Shown: positions 9,783-18,579 of the stretch, one piece after another
How the letters are laid out: the number at the start of each line of letters is the position of its first letter
Position numbering within the stretch: the first letter of the stretch is position 1
Assembly (NCBI GenBank): GCA_963845695.1
Contig: CAWJTQ010000002.1
Coordinates: 1,302,001 to 1,366,000 of the forward strand
Length of the DNA: 64,000 nt
Source of the DNA: CAWJTV01 sp963845695
GTDB taxonomy: Bacteria; Planctomycetota; Planctomycetia; Isosphaerales; Isosphaeraceae
Reading direction: 5' to 3'
Notes under the pieces: model-generated
What the model saw: only the letters and a program-made list of their open reading frames with translations
Told to the model about the DNA's origin: nothing
Database searches by the model: none
Position numbers and translations under genes: made by a program

Positions 9783-10863
9783 CGGCCTTGGCGAGGCGCG
9801 ACTTCGCGGTTACTATCACATCGTTCCTCCACTTCTCCTCCGAGTCCACCACCTCCTCGACGTCGAAGTCCTGCACTCCCCCCAGCAGCAGTGAGAAGCT
9901 GCCGATCCGCTTCTTCATCATCTGCACGAGCCGATGGTCCCGAGTTCCTCCAAACGCCGGATAGGCATAGCGGATTGGCTGGCCCGTTGCAGCGGCCCAA
10001 CTGTTCACTCGCCGTAGCCGGCCGTTACGCTGCACGGTGCGGATCGGGCTCGGGTCGAGCTCGTAGTGTATAAAATGGCGGCAGTAACGATGCAGATCGA
10101 TGCCTTCGGAGAGATTATCCGTGACGACAAGTACGTCCGGGCCAAAAGGACTGTTGAAGATCGATATGACGGTGTCCGGCTGCCGGTTGTGAATGAACAG
10201 CGCCTCCTCTCTCTCCTTCCCGCTCGGCTCGCAGACACCCAACACACGTGAGGTGCCGTTCGCTCCCGGGAGCTGTTCGGGGTCATCCTCTGCCCTCCTC
10301 AGTACCTCACGACTCGACCGGGACTTGTGCAAGGCGCAGTACAGACACTGCGCCGCTTCGGCGATCGTCTCCGGACCTTTGGGATGGCGGCCCTTTGTCT
10401 TTCTCAGCGCGTCTGCCAGTCTGGCCTCCGATGTCGATGACGGAAGCCAATTCCGCGTCTGTGCGCAGATTAGGTCAGCGCAAAGCCATTCAATGAATGT
10501 GTCGAGCAGTCTCTCATCGTGGTCCCCGTCATCCGCGGATTTGAGCATCTGATTCCAAGCATTCTTCCAGATAGGCTTCGGCCATGACGGCGTGGTCAGG
10601 TTGGTAACTACGGAAGCGAGGTGTGCCGTCAATTCCTGTGCCGTCGCATGGTGGTGGCAAAAGAGAACGACCTTCTCCCCCTGCTCGATGGTGGTTTTCA
10701 CCTTCGCGGCGACGGCTTCCATCTTCTTATGAATCCCCACCGTGTTGCGGAGTCGCTTGATGGACTTGAGGTGATTCTCGACCACAGACTTGGCAGGTTC
10801 AGCGAGCTGTGGCACCGCGCTCTTCAAACGCTCCCTCTTCACATCGAAATGTCGCCATACCAC
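9745..10863 (-). pseudogene. 5'-truncated helicase, C-terminal half
   Basis: 372 codons corresponding to the second RecA-like half of a large superfamily 2 helicase. VVLFCHHHATAQEL, DVLVVTDNLSEGIDLHRYC (motif V-like) and TVQRNGRLRRVNSW (motif VI with the arginine fingers) are clear. The Walker A/DExx half is missing. In frame, a TGA lies five codons above the GTG at 10863, and the divergent DUF998 gene starts only 94 bases away, leaving no room for the N-terminus. The adjacent frame upstream (ACDRASMWYGDI) seems to continue the protein briefly. Helicases of this type occur in restriction and defence loci; here only a stump remains. Confidence 0.75.
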
Positions 10864-10956
10864 ATGGAAGCGCGATCACAGGCGGCGCGAATATTTGGGC
10901 TCGCATCCCGAACTAAGATCGTGGAGCCGCCATCCCGAGCCCGATCCGAGGAAGTG

Positions 10957-11637
10957 ATGTACCACCGTATTAACCGCGACCTACTCGCCACGGCTGCGCT
11001 GTGGACGGGCGTGCTGATCCCGCTGCTCTACTTCGGCAATCAGTTCGTCGCCGCCACCTTCTACCCCGGCTACAGCTTCCTGAGCCAGGATGCCAGCACG
11101 CTCGGGTCGGCCGATTCCCGGTGGCCGGAGCTCTTCAACATCGGCTCGGTTGTCACGGGTGTCCTCTGCGGGTTCACGGCCTATGGCTTCCTGCACGCCT
11201 TGAGGTGCAACCGCGTCCATCCGGTCCTCGCCTGGGCAACTTCGCTCGGCCTGATCTCGTTCGGGCTCGGCGCCATCAACGCGGGCCTCCACCCACTGCC
11301 CGACCCTCGCCATATCTCGGGCCCGCTCGCCATCGGCGGGATCGGCGGGTTCCTCCTGCCGTTCCTGATCCCTGCCACGCTTTGGAAGCTGCCCGATGAA
11401 CGGTGGATGAAGGTGCTGTTCGCGGCGAACTTCGCCCTGCTCCTCGCGCTTTTCCCCATCTTCAGCGGCCTGATCCAGCGGGTGCTGGTCATGACAGGGA
11501 ACGAATGGCCGGCCTACCAGGAGTTCCTGAACCATCGCCACGGCCTGCTCCAGCGGATCGCCGCCCTCGCGGTGGTCGGCCCGATCGGTATGGGATCCTA
11601 CTTCCTCGCCAAGCATGCCGGCGGGCCGACACGCTAA
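10957..11637 (+). CDS. DUF998-type integral membrane protein
   Basis: 226 residues with six or so hydrophobic helices (ALWTGVLIPLLYFGNQFVAA, IGSVVTGVLCGFTAYGFL, ATSLGLISFGLGAINAGL, IGGIGGFLLPFLIP, FAANFALLLALFPIF and RIAALAVVGPIGMGSYFLA), matching the DUF998 family of uncharacterised bacterial membrane proteins. Polar loops between helices 2-4 carry HPLPDPR. The start at 10957 has GAGGA upstream and gives the usual length. It is divergent from the helicase stump. Confidence 0.8.
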   Translation: MYHRINRDLLATAALWTGVLIPLLYFGNQFVAATFYPGYSFLSQDASTLGSADSRWPELFNIGSVVTGVLCGFTAYGFLHALRCNRVHPVLAWATSLGLISFGLGAINAGLHPLPDPRHISGPLAIGGIGGFLLPFLIPATLWKLPDERWMKVLFAANFALLLALFPIFSGLIQRVLVMTGNEWPAYQEFLNHRHGLLQRIAALAVVGPIGMGSYFLAKHAGGPTR

Positions 11638-12327
11638 CTCATGACGGAGTATCCTATCCACGCAGCCGCCTGGCTCCGTGGCCGGCATCGCTATCACCCG
11701 CCGCCCTTCGGGCCGGGCGCTGTCCGGGCGGCAGGTGGACGGCCTCGAAAAACTCCTGGGGCATGCGAGCGCTGGCCATGGCGGTGATTGCCACCCAAGC
11801 TCCCCGAGGGTCGTGAACACCGACGACCGTGGTTGGCTGCCCGCCCGGGCCGCGTCCGGGAATAGTGGTTATGTTAGGTTTTGTTCAATTTTAACAGTTG
11901 TGCCACCTGTGACGCCCCTCTCTGACAACGGCGGTCCCGCGTCTGGGTATGAGCTTTAGGTTCGGTAGGCCAAACACTGGCCGCTGAAACCCGCTTCAAC
12001 CGTCTATCGGCGGAGTAATCCAACCCTTCTTCCTGGCCTGCTCCGTAACGAATTCAGTGAAATCCAGCCTGCTGGGACCGATCTCTGATCCGGCAGCGCT
12101 TTGGATCACTTGAAGGGCAGCGCCTCCGGTGTCTTGTTCCCAGCGCGACGACGAGACCGTTTTCTCTCTTCGTCTGGTTCTCGAGCAGACAATCATTTGA
12201 AGGACAGCGCTCCGGTGTCTTGTTCCCAGCGCGACGACGAGACCGTTTCTCTCTTCGTCTGGTTCTCGAGACAACGATAGACTGGTAGGAAAGCGTCTGG
12301 GTCGAACCTTGAGAGCGCTCGGAGAGA
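11638..12327. other. Non-coding stretch between DUF998 gene and IS remnant
   Basis: No supported gene. The second half contains the 87-bp direct repeat. A short minus-strand frame (AITAMASARMPQEFFEAVHL near 11770) has protein-like composition and may be the 3' relic of a gene, but cannot be assigned. Confidence 0.4.
12107..12280. repeat. Tandem 87-bp direct repeat, two copies
   Basis: A unit starting TTGAAGG at 12110 recurs at 12197, including GTGTCTTGTTCCCAGCGCGA and TCTCTCTTCGTCTGGTTCTC. The copies differ by small indels. Its meaning is unknown; it borders the IS21-like remnant. Confidence 0.75.
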
Positions 12328-12955
12328 ATGGTCACGCATTCTCCCCGAGCTTTTCCCTTGGGAGTTACCGCTCCCGTAAGCACCCTTCACCGTACGCAAT
12401 GCCACGGCCATCTGCCCAGAGGGCGCCGACCCCGCCCACGGATCTGCCTGCGCAAAGGGTGCCGACGCAAGTATCAGCCACGACGCTGGAACCAGCGCTA
12501 CTGCCAGGACCCGGAATGCCAGCGGGAGGTCAAGCGCTGGCAAGCGGCTCGCCGCCAGGCCAAACGTCGCCAGGATGCCCGCGTCAAAGCCCAGCATGCC
12601 CAGGCTGAAAAGGAACGCCGACAGCGCGCCAAGACCACGCCCAAAGCCATTGAGAATCCGGAAGTTGCGCCTGCGCGTGGTCACGCAGCAGAAAATTTTT
12701 TCCTCTTCCCTCCTGCGATCGGCCAGGCTGCTACGAACCCCCTGTGACCTCGCCGCGCAACCCGGCACGCTTTTGCTGCGCCGCCTGCCGCCAGGCCGTT
12801 GGCAACGTCCGAGACCGGGAACGTAAGTGGCTGCGCGCGGCACCTTGGATGGCCGGAAGAAGCGGGCCATCGAATACAGGGCCGCTCGTCAGCGCCGATC
12901 CCCGCCTCAGCAAACCACCGCCGCCGATGGGCCGCCGCGGGCCTCCCCCCCATGA
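12328..12955 (+). pseudogene. IS-associated Cys-rich basic protein, frameshifted
   Basis: Basic, Cys-containing protein of a type I associate with planctomycete insertion elements. It opens with PRICLRKGCRRKYQPRRWNQ and RYCQDPECQREVKRWQAA, a zinc-finger-like CxxxxC...CxxxxC pattern, then a highly charged helix (KAQHAQAEKERRQRAK). A second Cys cluster (PARFCCAACRQAVGNVRDRE) is found in another frame from about 12745, and the ending RGTLDGRKKRAIEYRAARQR in a third. At least two frameshifts are therefore needed to read the whole protein. The start is uncertain. It precedes a hypothetical gene and an IstA stump in the same orientation. Confidence 0.5.
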
Positions 12956-13051
12956 CCACACCGCCCCGATGCGCCGGTCGTCAATTATCGCGTCGCTCCG
13001 GCAGGCTCGTTTAGCCTGGGCATCCTGGTGTTCACCCTCAGGAGTCCCAGC

Positions 13052-13462
13052 ATGATCCCCAAACGCATTCTCGTTTCCGACCGACTGCGACGGCCTCCCG
13101 CGACGGGTTGGTCTTGGATCGACGGTCGCTTCGTGCGCGAGCACATGGACCACCTCTCGCGCGAGGCCGTGGTGTTGTACTTCTTCCTCGCCGCCGTCGG
13201 CGACCAGCACGGTCTGTCGTTCTACGGCGACGGCACCGTGGCCGCTCGGCTGCGGATGCCCCTGCCCAGCTTGTTCCAGGCCCGCGACGAGTTGCTGGCC
13301 TACGATCTGATCGCACATGAACCGCCGTTAACCCAAGTCCTTTCCTTGCCCCCCTGTCAGCGCCGCAGGTCCGAGCCCGGCGGAGGGCTGATGCAACTGG
13401 GCGATATCCTGCGCCGGGCCATCGCATCGACACAGACTGACCAGGAAAGGAGCCAGCCATGA
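13052..13462 (+). CDS. IS-linked protein of unknown function
   Basis: 136-residue protein starting MIPKRILVSDRLRRPP, with AGGAG before the ATG. It has a helical core (REAVVLYFFLAAVGDQHGLS, GTVAARLRMPLPSLFQARDE) suggesting a winged-helix-like fold. Its stop overlaps the start of the following IstA fragment (ATGA), so it belongs to the same element. I believe similar genes accompany IS21-type transposases in planctomycetes, but the role is unknown. Confidence 0.6.
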   Translation: MIPKRILVSDRLRRPPATGWSWIDGRFVREHMDHLSREAVVLYFFLAAVGDQHGLSFYGDGTVAARLRMPLPSLFQARDELLAYDLIAHEPPLTQVLSLPPCQRRRSEPGGGLMQLGDILRRAIASTQTDQERSQP

Positions 13463-13668
13463 AAGTGGGTTTGTGGGCCGAGATTCGCCGCTTGGCCGAG
13501 ATCGAGAAACTCTCCGCCCGGGTGATTTCCCGGCGACTTCGCTGTTCCTGGCGCACGGTCGCCAAAGTGCTTCAATGGGGGTCCTGGGGTCATGAGGGTC
13601 CTGGGGTCAAACTTTGTTTCTTGTTTTATGGGGGTCCTGGGGTCAAACTTTGTTTCTTGTTTTATTGA
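13459..13668 (+). pseudogene. IstA-like transposase stump
   Basis: Only about 37 residues (IRRLAEIEKLSARVISRRLR, then CSWRTVAKVL) match the N-terminal helix-turn-helix of an IS21-family IstA transposase. After about 13575 the frame runs into a tandem repeat, giving GPGVKLCFLFY twice, which is not protein. The catalytic DDE domain is absent, so the element is dead. Confidence 0.7.
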
Positions 13669-13705
13669 TCCTCCCGAGAAACAAAAAACAAAGTTTGACC
13701 TTGCG
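13576..13705. repeat. REP/IS-end repeat, duplicated with inverted copy
   Basis: The segment GGGTCAAACTTTGTTTCTTG occurs twice in tandem (near 13605 and 13640), followed by an inverted copy, AAACAAAAAACAAAGTTTGACC, allowing a long hairpin. It cuts the IstA stump. It resembles ends mobilised by IS200/REP-associated transposases; none is encoded in this window. Confidence 0.65.
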
Positions 13706-13869
13706 CCACGTTGCTCGGGAAAGGAGAATCATTTCAAAATGTGAAACCTTTCATTGAAACCCTGCGGGTAACCAATCCCGTCCGGCAGAGCCGGGCCAGC
13801 AGCCGGAAGCGAGTCTTGCGTGGTGGGTGGGTGACTGCCCCTGCGAAGCGTAGACAGCGCGATCAAACG

Positions 13870-14435
13870 CTGTGTGATTGAGCCCCGAAATTTCCTTGTC
13901 GTGAGCCCTCGTCTTGGTCAATCGCGGGGGCCGAGCCTGGCATTAGCGACACCTGGACCCAGAGGCGTGCCAGGTCACACCGGGGTCGGAGGAACCTGGC
14001 GAATGATCAAAGGGTTTTCCGGGAACTTGGGAGACCTTGCCGTCTCCATCGTTGGCTGCCGGCCGGAGCCCGGCTTACCAACTCCAGGTTGATCCACGGC
14101 TCCCGTCCCGAGCCTGTGGGGACGAATCAGGGACGAAACGATGGTATCGCCAAGCGAAGGAAACGAAGTGCGGCGAGATGGACGGCAAGGAGTCGCAGCG
14201 CCCCATAGTAGTGTTGAAGCGGGGGAACGGCCTTCCGGACCCTGTGGAGCGAAGGGGGCGCCGCGTTGTGGAGGGGGAGTTGGAACCACGCCGAGGACCA
14301 GTGCCTCACCAGCGTGTCACCGCGAGACGACCTACTCGTGTGAAGGACAGCGATCCACAACGTGACGAACCGGGTGCATTTAACGTGCACGCCCGGATCT
14401 GTGGGGGGCCTGGGTGGGCAACCACCCAGGTCTAC
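13870..14435 (+). mobile_element. Group II intron remnant lacking its reverse transcriptase
   Basis: The 3' end shows a domain V-like hairpin at 14367-14399 (GAACCGGGTGCA / TGCACGCCCGGATC) and a domain VI-like hairpin at 14403-14432, ending ...TCTAC, the expected AY, at 14435. Upstream, codons from about 14178 read MDGKESQRPIVVLKRGNG, the typical opening of intron-encoded maturases, but the frame never reaches reverse transcriptase motifs: the coding body is deleted. The 5' boundary is uncertain (a GTGTG near 13870 is a candidate). A second intron tail lies at 15680-15784. Confidence 0.65.
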
Positions 14436-14741
14436 CCGGCCCGCGGCCCCCACTGCCATGGCCCTCAGAATCCGTCGTGTCCCTTCCGATACCGCCAGAT
14501 TCGGTTTCAGCGGCCAATGCCTCCGCCAATTCATGCGTTCCGGTCTTGGCCTCCGCCAATTCGTGGGCACTGACGGCATCGATCCTATCGCGCGGGCGTT
14601 GATGAGCGATGCCGATTCTCGCGTCAAGGAACCGACGATCACGTTCTCTGAAAACACCCCTTTCGCTCTTTCCGATTGACTTACAGCAATGCTGCGCTCA
14701 AAATGGGTTTGTTGTGAATTCTCGGTCAGGGCCGCCGCGTC

Positions 14742-15104
14742 ATGGACGATCCCAAGGAACATGCTCTTGTTGTGAAGGCCCTATCCGAGGGGCTTGGCGG
14801 TTGCGTCGAATGGGACGAGAAGAGCGCCGAGCGAGTTCGCAACGATTCGGATCTTCAATGCCTCAGCCCCCGATACATCAGGGCGGAAGTGATTCGCTAT
14901 GTGAAGGCACAGGGTGGCCAGGTCGTGCAACAAATCCAGGAGAAACGTGACCATTGGAAAGACCTCTATGCCTTTTACTACAAGATCATCCTCCCCATGC
15001 AGGGATTCAAACATGGGTTATTTGTCGAGATCAGATTGACCGGTGACGACGATCTGGATTTTCCGGAAGTGACGCTGGTGGGAGCTCATCCGCAGCGAAG
15101 ATAG
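14742..15104 (+). CDS. Putative toxin of an MqsA-type toxin-antitoxin pair
   Basis: 120 residues, not recognised as a named family. It sits 13 bases upstream of an MqsA-like antitoxin gene, the toxin-first order of mqsRA. The C-terminal part (DHWKDLYAFYYKI, then GLFVEIRLTGDD and VTLVGAHPQRR) loosely parallels the W-x-DVY...YLKI...VVSFK pattern of MqsR and related RelE-fold RNases, but overall similarity is weak. I infer a divergent small mRNA-interferase-like toxin acting in the cytoplasm. The pair is flanked by two group II intron tails. Confidence 0.6.
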   Translation: MDDPKEHALVVKALSEGLGGCVEWDEKSAERVRNDSDLQCLSPRYIRAEVIRYVKAQGGQVVQQIQEKRDHWKDLYAFYYKIILPMQGFKHGLFVEIRLTGDDDLDFPEVTLVGAHPQRR

Positions 15105-15117
15105 ACGGAGGAGACTC

Positions 15118-15591
15118 ATGCCCGGACCCGCGCAACGAAAATGCATGTACTGCCGCGAGCGAGCTGTCGCGCCGACCACGCTGCCTTCGTATACCACGGA
15201 GTTGGATCACGACGGCCGTAAGTACAAGGTCGTCGTCGAGGACTTTCACGTCCTCCAGTGCCGGCGCTGTGGCGCGATCATCCTGGAGGATTCCGCCAAC
15301 GAACGATTAGATGACGCGCTCTGCGCGGCGGCCGGCATTCTCAAGCCCGCGGAGATCCGCCAGAACCGTGAGGCCCTGGGTTTGACCCGGCAGAAACTGG
15401 CCGATCTGCTCCGGATCTCGATGTTCACGCTGACCCGGTGGGAGACCGGGTCCCAGATCCAGCAGCGCGCGATGGATACGCTTCTGCGACTTTTTTTTCA
15501 GTCCGGCGAAGCCCGTCGCATCCTGGGTGCACCCGAGGAAATCGCCCCAGGAGAATTGGGATCGGCCGAGGAATTGATGCGTATTCACTGA
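15118..15591 (+). CDS. MqsA-family antitoxin, zinc finger plus HTH
   Basis: 157 residues. The N-terminal YgiT-type zinc finger has two CxxC pairs (CMYC and CRRC, about 40 residues apart); the C-terminal half is an XRE-like helix-turn-helix (NREALGLTRQKLADLLRIS followed by TRWETG), as in MqsA/HigA antitoxins. It should neutralise the upstream protein and autorepress the operon. The start at 15118 follows GGAGGAG closely. Length and architecture fit the family. Confidence 0.85.
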   Translation: MPGPAQRKCMYCRERAVAPTTLPSYTTELDHDGRKYKVVVEDFHVLQCRRCGAIILEDSANERLDDALCAAAGILKPAEIRQNREALGLTRQKLADLLRISMFTLTRWETGSQIQQRAMDTLLRLFFQSGEARRILGAPEEIAPGELGSAEELMRIH

Positions 15592-15611
15592 TACCGATTA
15601 TGCTCTGATGG

Positions 15612-15673
15612 CCCGTAAAAAGAACTGACACCAATAATCTCCCCGTAAAAAGAACTGACACCAATAATCTCCC
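15612..15673. repeat. 30-bp tandem duplication, REP-like
   Basis: CCCGTAAAAAGAACTGACAC plus CAATAATCTC is present twice in direct tandem, period 30, directly after the antitoxin gene and before an intron tail. The AACTGACACC core is typical of REP sequences. Confidence 0.65.
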
Positions 15674-15679
15674 AAAGCG

Positions 15680-15784
15680 GATGGGTCGTGCGAGGGACAG
15701 CGAACCCGCAACGTGACGAGCCAGATGTGACACATTCACACGTCTGGATCTGTGGGAGCCCTGGGGAGTAATCCCCTGGGCGAC
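15680..15784 (+). mobile_element. Group II intron 3' end (domains V-VI only)
   Basis: Only about 105 bases of a group II intron remain. Domain V-like hairpin at 15718-15750 (GAGCCAGATGTG / CACACGTCTGGATC), domain VI-like hairpin 15756-15780 (CCCTGGGGA / TCCCCTGGG), ending CGAC at 15784. The bases before domain V (GGACAGCGA...CAACGTGAC) and the 3' flank (CCGGCCCG) match the other remnant, so both used the same kind of 3' target. Confidence 0.65.
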
Positions 15785-15816
15785 CCGGCCCGTTACGCCC
15801 CGAACTGGGAAACGAC

Positions 15817-17414
15817 CTACAATTCAGCCTTTGGCCTCCTCACGAGTACGATCGTGTTTGATTCAGTCACAGTGACATCCCATCCATTTTTGGTTTTCCA
15901 TTTGTATGAGTGAAACATCTTTAATGGATGGTCAGGTGGACTGCTGTATCTTACCCTCTGAGTGACCTCGATCGTAGGGGATAAAGGAGGAAAGTAAAGT
16001 TGAGCCAAAATACTGTTGCCACGATCACTGTCTTCTTGTAGCGTCCCGAGGCCGGGGCAGCTAATACTCTGTGTCCCGGCATCCTTTACGGGGGTGAGGA
16101 GGCCATTTACCTGAAACCATGGGAATCGATTCATACTCATCCTGACCTCCAGCCTCTTCGATCCCCGGATATCGATCTCCTGCACCGCTAGGGCCTCGTC
16201 GGCAAAGATGACCGGCGCGCCGAGACTTTGGTTCCCGGCGAGGTATGAATGTCTGGTCGTCCCGATCTCATACCGTGGATTCTCGAGCATAACAGTTCTC
16301 ATTCCATCGTATTTGGGGAATGGAATGCTAGACCAGTCGAATTCACCTGCACCGCAGTGATCAACGACCTTCTTCAAATCATCGAAGAGCTTCTTCTTTT
16401 GCATAAAATATGATTTAAGCAATTTAACTAAATAATCTTTATTGAAAACCTGGACCGTGATACTGGAGAACGGTTCGACGTTCGGTCCGATGACCACGAA
16501 TGCTATCGTGTTCTTAAAACAATATCTAATTATAGTATAATTTACAGCATCAGACTCGATATATTTGCCCGCGGGGATTTCGTACTCTTCCATTTGATTG
16601 CTCGCGACTGTCCCGAACAGTTCTCTGGTTGCATCCAGATAGCCGGCTATGTCCCTCGCGACGTGTATCACCTGAACCCCTTGGAGCTTTCCCTCCGAGA
16701 AAAGCAGGCTGGCGTTCTTTGCGTCAAGCCATCGTCCATCCAAGAAGGCTTGGTTAGAATTGATAGCATCACGATATACATCATAACCTTTTGAAAAATT
16801 AAAATCCTTAAATGAATCAAGATTGTAGTGATCCGAATTCTGAATAAATAATGTTGTCATAATGGTTTCGATTATGTCATCCCCGCTCTGTTCGCTATCA
16901 CTTCTTGGACCGCTGTCTTGTTCACTCGAGGCTCGCGGAGGGATCGGGCGCTCCCGAGATCCTTCTTGAGGCTTAATCTTGCCTGATCCTTGTACCACGT
17001 CAGGTCCAGCATGCACGGGGCTCTTCGCCGTGATGCCCTTGTTGGGGCCATGTCCTAAAGCCGTCCGAGATTGTCCTTTCTTTGGAGAAAGAACGTAAAT
17101 CAATACGCCAGAACCCAGAAGCCTGCAAAGACACATGATAAAGCGATGTAGAATCGATTCGGCGTTACCCAGTCTTGCTTCTTGGACTTCTCCTCAAACA
17201 CGCTTGGTCTCTGGTTGCCAGCCCCCGCCGTACCCTGCTGGCTTTGACCGAATTCTAGACTCCTGATAACCGAAGCCTCGAACCACTGAACTTGATCAAG
17301 GCTCACAGATGTTGTTGGCGTGATGACGCCTTTCTTGCCCATGTCCGCAATCTCTTCTCGGGTAAATGGACCGAGAACGCCGCCTTCACTCATGATGTAC
17401 ATTTGCTTCGACAT
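15817..17414 (-). CDS. GYF-domain membrane-anchored protein, one frameshift
   Basis: About 530 residues once a single frameshift is bridged. The N-terminus is a bacterial GYF_2 domain (MYIMSEGGVLGPFTREEIAD, with a W in QVQWFEASV), then one transmembrane helix (FYIALSCVFAGFWVLAY). At about 17105 the frame breaks: one extra T in the TATTGATT run would read ...LAYLIYVLSPKKG and continue into a long uncharacterised domain to 15817 (LKSYFMQKKKLFDDLKKVVD, RTVMLENPRYEIGTTRHSYL). GYF_2 domains bind peptides and often couple to membrane proteins. The gene is visibly richer in A+T and in codons such as AAT and AAA than its neighbours, which suggests transfer. Confidence 0.7.
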
Positions 17415-17629
17415 CGCATGTCACCTGTATGAGGAAACTGGCGTCAATCAATCGTTTACGTCGCCGAGACCCCGTTCGGGTTAGTCAAACGTACAGAAAA
17501 CAGGTATTCTCATGCCCCCTGGCATCGGCCACGAATGCGGAGATCTTGAGATCTACTGGTCAGACCAATGCCGAACAGAGCCTAGAACCACCCGGAATGT
17601 GGCTAACTTGGCTCGAAGCCAGCCAGGCT

Positions 17630-17745
17630 GGAGCGGGAAACTAGCTGCGTCCCCGTTTCTGTTCCCGTCCCCGTTTCTGTTCCAGGTGGAGCGGGAAACT
17701 AGCTGCGTCCCCGTTTCTGTTCCCCCGTTTCTGTTCCCCGTTGGA
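17630..17745. repeat. REP-like element, tandem copies
   Basis: GGGAAACTAGCTGCGTCCCC followed by GTTTCTGTTCC occurs twice (about 17634 and 17692), with extra copies of CCCCGTTTCTGTTCC between and after. Related elements lie near 19.9, 21.5 and 24.96 kb. It ends exactly where the IstA gene is cut. Confidence 0.7.
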
Positions 17746-18292
17746 AGAACTCGAAGGCCGCGACCATGCCCTCGAGGATCGCCTCGGTGCGTTCGAAGGG
17801 CAGGGCCAGGACGAAGGGGGCGTTGGAGTAGGCCCAGGTGGTGACGAGGAAGGGGATCAGGCGGCGGCCGTCCGGGAAGTCAACCTGGATGTGGCCGAAA
17901 TCGGCTTCGAGGCGTTGGCCGGGGAGATGCCCCAGAGGGATGAAAGTTTCTTGATGTCGAGCCCGGTGTCGCCGGACGTAGCGTCGCACCTGGCCATAGC
18001 AGCCGTGATAGTCGTGCTCGTCGCGGAGGCGGCGGAACACCTGCATGGCGGTGTGTCGCTGCTTGGGCGGGGCCTGCTCATCGTCGGCGAGGATCTGGTC
18101 GATGATCGCCCGGAACGTCCCCAGGACCGGAGCGGGTCGCTCCTGGGCCCGGGTATAGGGCTGCGGTTGGGCCTGGGCCAGGACCTGACGAATCTTCCGC
18201 CGACTGTGATGAAACCTGCGCGCGATCTCGCGGATGGACAGGCCATCGCGTCGGGCGCGGCGAATCGCTCCGTAATCGTCCACCGTAAGCAC
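17699..18292 (-). pseudogene. IS21-family IstA transposase, 3'-truncated
   Basis: The first 180 residues of an IS21 transposase: helix-turn-helix (GLSIREIARRFHHSRRKIRQ), then the start of the DDE domain with its first Asp (PGQRLEADFGHIQVDFPDGR). IstA is normally about 500 residues. Coding sequence stops at about 17742, where the REP-like repeat begins, and no istB follows. The element is therefore inactive. Its left end lies at 18358-18416. Confidence 0.85.
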
Positions 18293-18357
18293 ATCCTGAC
18301 CTCCATGGGAGACTGGGTGTCGTCAAAGACATCCAGCCTAAACGGAGGTGGTTACGG

Positions 18358-18416
18358 TGGGTCCCTTTTACGCGCTCATTTTGCCCCGGGGTGGGCCCCT
18401 TTTACGCGCTCATTTC
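18358..18416. mobile_element. IS21-type terminal repeats
   Basis: CCCTTTTACGCGCTCATTT occurs twice in direct orientation (about 18363 and 18397), 34 bases apart, upstream of istA. Multiple terminal direct repeats are typical of IS21 ends. Confidence 0.65.
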
Positions 18417-18579
18417 CAGCCGACGATGAAACCCTACTGAGCCTGAACCGGGCATTGGCGTTGATGCTGGGTTTAGCCGGCAAGTGATGCGAACCGTGGC
18501 CTCGCTTAGCCGCCTCGCTTGTGCCGGCCGCAGGATCAGCGTCAGTTCAGCTAGGAGCGCTGAAGCGTTTCCAGAGAAT

